NCBI GenBank assembly: GCA_946545505.1
Contig: CAMNNN010000088.1
Coordinates: forward strand, 1 to 6,452
Direction of reading: 5' to 3'
DNA from: an uncultured Clostridia bacterium
GTDB taxonomy: Bacteria > Bacillota > Clostridia > Saccharofermentanales > Saccharofermentanaceae
DNA: 6,452 nucleotides
Part shown: in pieces, positions 1 to 5,061 of the stretch
Layout of the letters: each line of letters begins with the position of its first letter
Position numbering within the stretch: the stretch's first letter is position 1
Position numbers and translations under genes: made by a program
The notes under the pieces: model-generated
What the model was told of the DNA's origin: nothing
Seen by the model: only the letters and a program-made list of their open reading frames with translations
Database searches by the model: none

Positions 1-10
1 CGATGACACC

Positions 11-1045
11 TTACGGTGTGTAATAATCAGCCCACTCTGCTGCGCTTACCATGAAGTGGAGGTTGTTGTCCTCGATGCAGCCTGTGTCGATGATGTATGT
101 GACGCCGTTCGCGTCCATTTCGCCCCAGTAGTGATTGTTATGGCGGCGGCCGATGTGGCCGTGAACCATCCTGACGTCGTAGCCTAAGTAAGACATCATC
201 GCGAGCATGGCGCCGTTATACTGGATGCACTGGCCTGTGCGGCGGTTGAAGATGGCGTCGCAGTAGCTGCCGCCGACTCCGCCGTAAGCGTAGTGTACGT
301 TGAGTCTGATCCAAAGTGCGGTGAACTCGAGCTTCTCAAGGTCGGTCCACTCGGGTCTGAAATGCTCGGCCGCGAATCTCTCGCAGATAGCGTAGTCAGC
401 CGCTGATACCGTTATCGTGCCTGTCATGGCGCCGCCCTTATCTCCGGAGGGGTAAGCGCTTCTGCGTGTGTGATCTGTGTGGTTCTGGAGGAACGCTCTG
501 GCTTCGGGGCTCATCGCGCCTTCCCACCAGGCGTACTGCATGAATACTTCCGTTACTCCGAAGTTCTCGGGCACCGAGATGTGATCGCCGGGGTTAACGC
601 CGAATGCGAGACACTTGTTCCTGAACTCTTCGGAATCGGCGAAACCGTTGAAGAGCATTGAGATGGAGCCGTCCGGATCGAAAAGGCGGTCGTACCAGTA
701 GTAGAAGCCGTCCACGTCGGAGGGTCTGTCGAGGAAGACACGGTAGAATCTGTCGATGGTCTCTTCCATCGTGCTGCTTGCTGTTATACCTAAGAACTCA
801 TTGCTGAAGAAGAAGCCGTAAGCGGCCTGCTTGCCCGTGATCTGTCCGTTCGCGAGCTTCATGCACCAGTCGTTATATCCTGAAGGATCAGGCTCACGGC
901 CGAGACATTCTGAATAAAGGCTCGAGACGAATCTTCTGATTCCATCGGAGGGTTCGACATCAGCGCGGATGCCGGTTCCGAAGAATGTGAGCGTGATCAC
1001 CGCTACCAATACAGCGGAAAAAGACTTAATAAAAGATCTTCTCAT
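11..1045 (-). CDS. Secreted DUF4214 / transglutaminase-like protein
   Basis: This 344-residue protein is predicted to be exported and to act outside the membrane. Residues 1-28 form a signal peptide: basic start, hydrophobic stretch at about 10-24, and a probable cut after Ala28. Two DUF4214-like repeats follow, at about 36-85 and 95-146, both with the Leu/Phe-x-Arg-x-Pro-[SD]...Gly-[YF]...Trp pattern and a Ser-x-Glu-Phe ending. Residues 215-344 resemble a transglutaminase-like (papain-fold) domain, with a plausible triad of Cys273 (in GQC), His305 (in HYWGE) and Asp320 (in IIDTG). The start at 1045 is chosen because GGGAGG lies 7 bases upstream and the signal peptide begins there; the frame stays open further upstream but without such support. 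DUF4214 often occurs in clostridial surface proteins. The substrate is unknown; protein cross-linking or peptide cleavage are both possible. It is transcribed away from its neighbour at 1141. Confidence 0.88.
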   Translation of the reverse strand: MRRSFIKSFSAVLVAVITLTFFGTGIRADVEPSDGIRRFVSSLYSECLGREPDPSGYNDWCMKLANGQITGKQAAYGFFFSNEFLGITASSTMEETIDRFYRVFLDRPSDVDGFYYWYDRLFDPDGSISMLFNGFADSEEFRNKCLAFGVNPGDHISVPENFGVTEVFMQYAWWEGAMSPEARAFLQNHTDHTRRSAYPSGDKGGAMTGTITVSAADYAICERFAAEHFRPEWTDLEKLEFTALWIRLNVHYAYGGVGGSYCDAIFNRRTGQCIQYNGAMLAMMSYLGYDVRMVHGHIGRRHNNHYWGEMDANGVTYIIDTGCIEDNNLHFMVSAAEWADYYTP

Positions 1046-1069
1046 AAACAATACCTCCCAATAATTCGG

Positions 1070-1098
1070 ATTATACAACAATCTCAAGAAACAGTGAT
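1070..1098 (-). promoter_or_regulatory. Promoter of the secreted transglutaminase-like gene
   Basis: On the minus strand a perfect TATAAT lies at 1075-1070. With 17-bp spacing, the -35 position at 1098-1093 reads ATCACT, only 3 of 6 to consensus. Transcription would start near 1063 and leave a leader of about 18 bases containing the GGGAGG ribosome site. The -10 box is convincing; the -35 is weak. Confidence 0.55.
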
Positions 1099-1120
1099 AA
1101 TATATAACGCGAGTAGGTTT

Positions 1121-1141
1121 TATATAAGAAGGAGTTATATA
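1121..1141 (+). promoter_or_regulatory. Ribosome site in the loop of an AT-only inverted repeat
   Basis: TATATAA (1121-1127) and TTATATA (1135-1141) are perfect inverted repeats. The 7-base loop GAAGGAG holds the whole Shine-Dalgarno sequence. The last base of the right arm is the A of the ATG at 1141. In RNA this would present the ribosome site in a loop and tie up the edge of the start codon in a weak A-U stem. It decides the start of the following frame; any regulatory effect is inference. Confidence 0.45.
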
Positions 1142-1419
1142 TGCCCCAGACCAAATCCAAGCTGCCAATCGTAGTTCTGGCATTCGTTAACCTCGTATTG
1201 TTACTGGCGTCAAACGGTATACAAATGCTTCCGCTTATCTCCCGCGGAAGCACCAGTAGCGTCTCCGGCACCGGTGGGTCAGCCTCAACCGTAAGTGGAA
1301 CGGTCTTGTTAAGACTGCGCTTACATGGGCTGATAAGTACCTTGTTATTTTCGAGCCTGGTACGTCCGCATCACAGAGAACTATGGTGCTCGGACTGTGC
1401 TTGGGCTTCGAGATGTTGA
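1141..1419 (+). CDS. Small membrane-anchored hypothetical protein, probably frame-disrupted
   Basis: I do not recognise this gene. A strong AAGGAG ribosome site 6 bases before the ATG and a hydrophobic segment at residues 9-23 (plausibly a membrane anchor) argue that the 5' part is real. A Ser/Thr/Gly-rich linker follows at about residues 36-54. As written the frame gives 92 residues, but from about residue 54 it turns into Leu/Arg/His/Trp/Cys-rich sequence that looks out of frame. Another plus-strand frame, entered near 1299 and ending at a TAG at 1425-1427, gives a more protein-like tail (VKTALTWADKYLVIFEPG). This fits a frameshifted gene of roughly 97 residues, or a sequencing error. It runs divergent from the secreted protein gene and converges on the minus-strand gene that ends at 1424. 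An alternative is that only a structured RNA lies here. Confidence 0.4.
   Translation: MPQTKSKLPIVVLAFVNLVLLLASNGIQMLPLISRGSTSSVSGTGGSASTVSGTVLLRLRLHGLISTLLFSSLVRPHHRELWCSDCAWASRC
1226..1252 (-). terminator. Strong stem-loop, possible terminator of the minus-strand operon
   Basis: TGCTTCCGC (1226-1234) and GCGGAAGCA (1244-1252) are perfect 9-base inverted repeats around a 9-base loop. Read on the minus strand the stem is followed by TTTGTAT, a poor but present T-rich tail. This could end transcripts of the regulator/membrane-protein operon about 170 bases past its stop codon. On the plus strand no T tract follows. It also lies inside the small frame starting at 1141, so it may instead be a structured RNA element. 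Confidence 0.3.
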
Positions 1420-1423
1420 CGGA

Positions 1424-1774
1424 TTAGTCAGTGATCTCGTAGACGAGAGTGAGCTCCTTGATGAAGATGCCGCTCATGTCTGTCCTGTACCAGCGGAGGC
1501 CTATGGGGCGGACCGTAAGTGAGATGGGATCGTCACTCTCGGCGAGCTCATCGTCGCAGTCAATATAACAGTTGTAGCTGCCCGCATACGCGTGGTAGTG
1601 GTGTTCATGTCCGTCTCCCGTCAGGATGACATTGTTGTCCGCGAAGGCGGACTCTTCATATATGTTAGTGAACTTCTTTGTGCGCGGCATGAAGGCGATG
1701 AAACCCAACGCGATGAGCAGCACCGCGAAGATTAATACTACCGTAACTGCGATCTTAGCGTCACTCTTCTTCAT
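1424..1774 (-). CDS. Single-pass membrane protein with extracytoplasmic His cluster
   Basis: I do not recognise this 116-residue protein. A short basic N-terminus leads into one strongly hydrophobic segment at residues 8-29, a likely uncleaved membrane anchor. A polar domain of about 85 residues follows, probably on the outer face. It carries a histidine-rich patch at 56-61 (HEHHYH), two cysteines at 69 and 73, an acidic stretch at 72-82, and beta-strand-like alternation near the end. The His patch could bind a metal, but that is inference. GGAGG lies 6 bases before the ATG. The ATG overlaps the stop codon of the upstream regulator gene as ATGA (1771-1774), so the two are almost certainly cotranscribed and translationally coupled. 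The protein may be the membrane partner or target of that regulator. Confidence 0.75.
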   Translation of the reverse strand: MKKSDAKIAVTVVLIFAVLLIALGFIAFMPRTKKFTNIYEESAFADNNVILTGDGHEHHYHAYAGSYNCYIDCDDELAESDDPISLTVRPIGLRWYRTDMSGIFIKELTLVYEITD

Positions 1775-2217
1775 ATGATCTCCTCCAGATAGTTCTCGAC
1801 GGCCTTCAGATCGAAGGATGACATCAGCCTTCTGTCAGCGTCGTCGAGCAGCCTGTAGTGGTTTGATATGAGGTTCTGCTGGATCTTATAACCCTTGGTC
1901 TTCTTCACATCACGCCACCAAACTTTCCCGCCCATTGTGGTGGGGTAGGTGACATCGACATCTTTAAGTGCGAGTGCAGACACCATCTGCGCGAAGTCTT
2001 CTCCGAGTGCATCCTTAAGTATCGTACTCTCCGCGAAAATGGCGGTCAGCGCCACAGTCTCCGTCCACCCGAGAGAACGTCTTCCTTTCTCGCTCTCGAC
2101 CAAAGTCTTCTTCGAGATTCCGAGGATAGCCGCCATCTTATCCTGCGTAAGACCGTACTCGGTTCTGACGAGTTTTAATCTGGTGTTAACTTCGGATACT
2201 AATTCTTCTCTGGTCAT
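1771..2217 (-). CDS. XRE-family helix-turn-helix transcriptional regulator
   Basis: This cytoplasmic DNA-binding protein has a Cro/C1-type helix-turn-helix at about residues 12-50, with the pattern RLKLVRTEYGLTQDKMAAIL then GISKKTLVESEKGRR covering the two core helices. The remaining ~95 residues contain a Met-Gly-Gly-Lys-x-Trp-Trp segment near 95-101 and a His-Tyr-Arg-Leu-Leu-Asp segment near 120-125. They look like a conserved partner domain, but I cannot name it. The start at 2217 (148 residues) is preferred because GGAG sits 6 bases upstream; an in-frame ATG at 2229 would add four residues but has only a weak site. The gene heads a two-gene operon with the membrane protein at 1424-1774. 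An inverted repeat over its promoter suggests it represses itself. Confidence 0.85.
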   Translation of the reverse strand: MTREELVSEVNTRLKLVRTEYGLTQDKMAAILGISKKTLVESEKGRRSLGWTETVALTAIFAESTILKDALGEDFAQMVSALALKDVDVTYPTTMGGKVWWRDVKKTKGYKIQQNLISNHYRLLDDADRRLMSSFDLKAVENYLEEII

Positions 2218-2248
2218 GATATGCTCCATTTTCCATGTGAGGTATATA

Positions 2249-2281
2249 GTGTAATTTTACACCGTATGAGCAAAAGTTCAA
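2249..2281 (-). promoter_or_regulatory. Promoter and candidate operator of the XRE operon
   Basis: On the minus strand TTGAAC (2281-2276) and TAAAAT (2259-2254), 16 bases apart, form a good sigma-A-type promoter. A perfect inverted repeat, GTGTAA-AA-TTACAC, covers 2262-2249 and contains the -10 box. A dyad placed there is a typical autorepression site for XRE/Cro-like dimers, and the regulator gene begins about 30 bases downstream. The boxes and the repeat are seen directly; regulator binding is inferred. Confidence 0.6.
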
Positions 2282-2304
2282 CACCGCCGATAAACCTTCC
2301 GGCA

Positions 2305-2315
2305 TGGTATATAAT
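2305..2315 (+). promoter_or_regulatory. Candidate extended -10 promoter of the membrane protein-mnmA operon
   Basis: The plus strand reads TGGTATATAAT, combining a TGn extension with TATATA (2308-2313), or a perfect TATAAT at 2310-2315. No good -35 box lies at 16-18 bases upstream, which extended -10 promoters tolerate. Transcription would start near 2320, just before the ribosome site. It is close to the divergent regulator promoter, so the regulator could affect both directions. Confidence 0.4.
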
Positions 2316-2322
2316 TGAGAAG

Positions 2323-2344
2323 ATTATTCGGAGGTATGAATAAT
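2323..2344 (+). promoter_or_regulatory. Ribosome site in the loop of a 7-bp inverted repeat
   Basis: ATTATTC (2323-2329) and GAATAAT (2338-2344) are perfect inverted repeats around the loop GGAGGTAT, which holds the Shine-Dalgarno sequence. The right arm includes the first two bases of the ATG at 2343. The layout matches the one at 1121-1141. The arms are seen directly; a role in translation control is inference. Confidence 0.4.
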
Positions 2345-3134
2345 GGATTTAGGAAGACTTTACTTAATTATTGAATTTCTGTATAACATCGGAATCCCGG
2401 CGCTCGCGTTTGTCGCATTCGTATTGGGACTGATCTCGCTTACAGGCAAGAATAAGAATGTGCATCTGCTCTGCGTATGGACAGCGGTAAGCGCATTTCA
2501 GAACATGACCGCCAGATATTCTTCCACCTTGATGTATATGTACAACAGAGGCTGGATTTTTGATTCCGACTCTGACGGTTTCTACGAGATGTACAGAGGT
2601 ACCGTTAGTATGATCGGAATAGGAGGCGCCTTCCTGTCCGTACTGGGTTTGATACTGATGTGGCTTTATGTGAAGCGTAATTACAATACAAGTTTTGTGC
2701 CTCTCATCATATCGCTCGCGGTACTGTTCATAAGTCCTTTTATATCGTTTTTCTATAACAAATTGTTTTTGGCTCAGCGTGATGTCTCGGATGTTCAGTA
2801 TTATACCCGGATTGTTATCAGCAGTATCATTTCAATGGTATTAGGTCTGTTAATAACGGGTATGTATGCACTTATATTTATGAAGAATAAAGACCGCGAG
2901 AAGTTTGTTCCTTCGTTCTGGATATTCAGACTCTTAGCGGTCGTCTCCGTCGGAATAAGCATCTTATTGGCGATCCTGTCGATCGTGTTCTATAAGAATA
3001 ATGGCTATAATCTGATCTCCATGGTTATCAACTTCGTTGTGTCGTTCCTGTTGGTAGCGAATTCCGTATACCTGTTCGTAAGGGCGCGGGCGGATATCCC
3101 CACTGATTCATCTGAGGCAGTTATAGAAGAATGA
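2343..3134 (+). CDS. Multi-pass membrane protein cotranscribed with mnmA
   Basis: I do not recognise this 263-residue integral membrane protein. Hydrophobic segments lie at about 8-33, 88-110, 118-138, 157-180, 192-217 and 223-246, with a weaker one near 40-53, giving six or seven passes. A polar loop with an acidic Asp-Ser repeat sits at 71-82, and the C-terminus is a short acidic tail likely in the cytoplasm. No transporter, enzyme or channel motif is visible. GGAGG lies 8 bases before the ATG. The stop codon overlaps the mnmA start as ATGA (3131-3134), so mnmA translation probably depends on ribosomes finishing this gene. The pairing need not mean a shared function, since MnmA is a soluble tRNA enzyme. 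Confidence 0.8.
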   Translation: MDLGRLYLIIEFLYNIGIPALAFVAFVLGLISLTGKNKNVHLLCVWTAVSAFQNMTARYSSTLMYMYNRGWIFDSDSDGFYEMYRGTVSMIGIGGAFLSVLGLILMWLYVKRNYNTSFVPLIISLAVLFISPFISFFYNKLFLAQRDVSDVQYYTRIVISSIISMVLGLLITGMYALIFMKNKDREKFVPSFWIFRLLAVVSVGISILLAILSIVFYKNNGYNLISMVINFVVSFLLVANSVYLFVRARADIPTDSSEAVIEE

Positions 3135-4198
3135 AGGCTCTGATCGCGATGAGCGGCGGAGTTGATTCTTCCGTCGCAGCATACCTTACGCAGAAGGAAG
3201 GTTACGAGTGCATCGGCTGCACTATGAAGCTTCACGATGATCCTGCGGTCGTTAAGGAGAATTCTCACACATGCTGTACATTGGACGATGTCGAGGATGC
3301 ACGCGCCGTGGCATTTAAGCTCGGGATGCCTTACTACGTCTTCAACTTTAAGGACGGTTTCCGCGAGAATGTTATAGATAAGTTTATATATGCTTACGAG
3401 CACGGATTGACTCCGAATCCTTGCATAGACTGCAATCGATATATGAAATTCGACAAGCTGTTCGAACGCGCCCAAGTGCTCGGATGCGACCATATCGTCA
3501 CCGGACATTATGCCCGTATAGAGAAGCGCGACGGCCGCTACGCACTGCTTAAAGCTCCCGATGAGAATAAGGATCAGAGTTATGTTCTGTATTCACTGAC
3601 GCAGGAGATGCTCGCTCATGTGCTTTTTCCGATAGGCAATCTTACGAAGGCGCAGACCCGCGCGATCGCAGAGGAGAACGGGTTTATCAATTCCAATAAA
3701 CCGGACAGTCAGGATATATGTTTCGTACCTCAGGGCAAATATACGGATGTTATTAAAGAACTCACCGGCCGCGATTATCCCAAGGGCGACTTTGTTTATA
3801 CCGACGGCCGCGTATTGGGAAAGCACGAAGGCATCATCCGATATACGCGCGGCCAGCGTAAAGGTCTTGGTATCGCATTCGAAGAACCGCTGTATGTTCT
3901 TCGCGTCGATCCCGTAACTAATAATGTATATGTAGGTCTTGAGAAAGATCTTTATTCCGACCGTCTGATCGCCGGTGATTTTATTTGGACATGCGGTATT
4001 GTGCCCGATGGACAGAAGCGCTGTATGGCTAAGATAAGATACCGTCAGAAGGAACAGCCGTGTCAGTGCCGGGGGCTCGAAGACGGTCGGGTAGAGGTGA
4101 TTTTCGACGAGGCACTTCGTGCGATTACGCCCGGCCAGGCTTGTGTGCTTTATGACGGCGATGAAGTGATCGGCGGAGGTACGATTCTTCAGGCTTGA
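3131..4198 (+). CDS. mnmA: tRNA-specific 2-thiouridylase MnmA
   Basis: MnmA uses ATP to activate C2 of the wobble uridine U34 in tRNA-Lys, -Glu and -Gln and inserts sulfur to give 2-thiouridine. The 355 residues match the family's usual length. The PP-loop ATP site is SGGVDSS at 8-14. The catalytic cysteines are most likely Cys101 in NPCIDCNRYMKF and Cys197 in SQDICFVP. GHYAR (125-129), KDQSYVLY (147-154) and TRGQRKGLG (239-247) are further family signatures. An extra His-Thr-Cys-Cys-Thr segment lies at 46-50, a form I recall from clostridial MnmA. The start is fixed by the PP-loop position and by the ATGA overlap with the upstream membrane-protein gene; there is no strong ribosome site of its own. 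The cysteine desulfurase that would supply sulfur (yrvO or iscS type) is not visible in the window. Confidence 0.97.
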   Translation: MKALIAMSGGVDSSVAAYLTQKEGYECIGCTMKLHDDPAVVKENSHTCCTLDDVEDARAVAFKLGMPYYVFNFKDGFRENVIDKFIYAYEHGLTPNPCIDCNRYMKFDKLFERAQVLGCDHIVTGHYARIEKRDGRYALLKAPDENKDQSYVLYSLTQEMLAHVLFPIGNLTKAQTRAIAEENGFINSNKPDSQDICFVPQGKYTDVIKELTGRDYPKGDFVYTDGRVLGKHEGIIRYTRGQRKGLGIAFEEPLYVLRVDPVTNNVYVGLEKDLYSDRLIAGDFIWTCGIVPDGQKRCMAKIRYRQKEQPCQCRGLEDGRVEVIFDEALRAITPGQACVLYDGDEVIGGGTILQA

Positions 4199-4566
4199 GA
4201 CGCTCTTTGAGGTAGATTACCAATGATTACCAACAACACTACCATGTGTTGTGGATTACGGTAGTGAAAATGGTAATATGAGCAACTATTACCAAAACTA
4301 CTACCAAAAGTAACTGTGATTGGCAGTATTTTGGGTAGTGGAGACCATTGAGTATCACGGAAGATTACATATTCCAACCCTAATCTGAAGATTTTTAACA
4401 AATCCGGTTGGATAATTTACGGTGAAAAATCTACACACCGATCTATCGAAGAAATTCCCACAAACTTGATAACCGTTTCAATTCAGACTGATCTTCAACA
4501 TTGATAACCTCATCTCAACAAAGCAATCGAAGGGGTTGCAATTTATTCCCAAAGGAGAATGAGGTA
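4199..4566. other. Gene-free stretch after mnmA
   Basis: This 368-base stretch holds no convincing gene. Its first part is a direct repeat, GATTACCAA at 4215-4223 and 4225-4233 (exactly 10 bases apart), running into the palindromic element listed separately. Within the left arm is a 7-base stem, ACAACAC (4233-4239) with GTGTTGT (4246-4252). The second part is AT-rich with a 9-base direct repeat, TTGATAACC, at 4466-4474 and 4501-4509. No classical terminator with a T run is visible after mnmA. TTGATA in either repeat could act as a -35 box, but no good -10 follows. The lipoprotein's ribosome site, AAGGAG at 4552-4557, closes the stretch. Confidence 0.6.
4226..4339. repeat. Imperfect ~114-bp palindrome with nested TTACC/GGTAA arms
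   Basis: Three pairs of segments share one dyad axis between 4282 and 4283. ATTACC-type outer arms, 4226-4244 against 4321-4339, pair at 14 of 19 positions. GGTAGT (4260-4265) pairs perfectly with ACTACC (4300-4305). GGTAAT (4272-4277) pairs perfectly with ATTACC (4288-4293). Between the two inner pairs is a symmetric 6+6 gap, and the end loop is 10 bases. This could be a decayed miniature inverted-repeat element, a structured RNA, or a multi-site operator. There is no open frame for a transposase and no clear flanking target duplication. Confidence 0.55.
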
Positions 4567-4980
4567 ATGAAAAAGAAGATCATCTCAACTGCATTGAGTA
4601 TCGCAATGGCAGCTTCTCTCGCAGGCTGCGCCGCAGCACCCGAAGAGCAGGGATTCTGCGACGCGATAAGCGAGTCGGGAAGAGTATCTCAGATCTATAC
4701 GGTCAACTGCGTGTCGACCGAGGAATCGGCATATGAGGGAACGACGGAACTTCTGACTGAACACCCGGAGATCAATACGATCGCGGCTCTTAATGAGTTC
4801 ATGAGCTTAGGCTCGGGCTATGCGGTGAGAGATCTCGGAGTAGAGGCTGCTTATAATGTAGTCAACGGCCATCCGCTGCACTCGGATCACATAGATACGA
4901 CTACGACTTATGTATCGGTATCGAACATGTATGAGCCGGATATCCAGAGGATGATATTCAGGTTCGACGAGCCGAGTTAA
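4567..4980 (+). CDS. Lipoprotein: internally trimmed periplasmic sugar-binding protein (type 1)
   Basis: The first 20 residues are a lipoprotein signal (KKK start, hydrophobic core, lipobox SLAG-Cys21), so the product should be anchored to the outer face of the membrane. The mature part resembles pieces of an RbsB/LacI-type binding protein. GFCDAI at 29-34, ELLTEHPEI at 61-69, ALNEFMSLG at 74-82 and AYNVVNG at 95-101 match, in order, the second-lobe landmarks of that family. At 137 residues it is under half the usual ~300-350. The first lobe is absent, so the signal peptide runs almost straight into the GFxDAI region. The VGFDG-like segment normally between the fourth and fifth landmarks also seems missing. 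The start is fixed by AAGGAG 9 bases upstream. Frame and export signal are intact, so it may be expressed, but a normal two-lobe sugar site cannot form. It may be a remnant or a repurposed small sensor. Confidence 0.7.
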   Translation: MKKKIISTALSIAMAASLAGCAAAPEEQGFCDAISESGRVSQIYTVNCVSTEESAYEGTTELLTEHPEINTIAALNEFMSLGSGYAVRDLGVEAAYNVVNGHPLHSDHIDTTTTYVSVSNMYEPDIQRMIFRFDEPS

Positions 4981-5024
4981 GAATTCTTTACATAACGTTT
5001 ACTCAATACATACTCTGCCCCTAG

Positions 5025-5030
5025 TACAAT
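5025..5030 (+). promoter_or_regulatory. Possible -10 box of the GGDEF gene
   Basis: TACAAT at 5025-5030 matches TATAAT at 5 of 6 positions and would start transcription near 5037, about 25 bases before the GTG. No good -35 box is at the right distance. An alternative pair, TTTACA (4987-4992) with TACTCT (5011-5016), has 18-base spacing but a poor -10. The lipoprotein stop codon is only 81 bases upstream, so readthrough is also possible. Confidence 0.3.
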
Positions 5031-5061
5031 AAACATAACTATCATCACTTGGAGGTGTATT

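Noticed and set aside
6..19. ACACC/GGTGT stem with the stop codon in a four-base loop, as a terminator of the secreted protein gene.
   Set aside because: The stem is only 5 bp, the visible sequence after it has no T run, and the window ends immediately.
1046..1183. Upstream extension of the secreted protein gene to 1183.
   Set aside because: The extra 46 residues would precede the signal peptide. The strong GGGAGG site and the -10 box both point to the start at 1045.
1424..1427. Programmed frameshifting to join the two frames of the 1141 gene.
   Set aside because: No X-XXY-YYZ slippery site or matching downstream structure was found at the frame change near 1299. A mutation or error is simpler.
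4382..4396. AATCT-GA-AGATT followed by a short T run as a terminator.
   Set aside because: The loop would be only two bases and the stem is AT-rich, so it is unlikely to fold or terminate.
4189..4401. A 70-codon minus-strand frame across the palindrome.
   Set aside because: It begins with TTG without a ribosome site, and its composition simply reflects the palindromic repeats.
4466..4509. TTGATAACC direct repeats as iterons or phage attachment arms.
   Set aside because: There are only two copies, with no integrase, replication gene or tRNA nearby to support either reading.
4979..4988. AAGAATTCTT palindrome at the lipoprotein stop codon.
   Set aside because: It is short, AT-rich and has no loop. 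It is probably chance and does not resemble a terminator.
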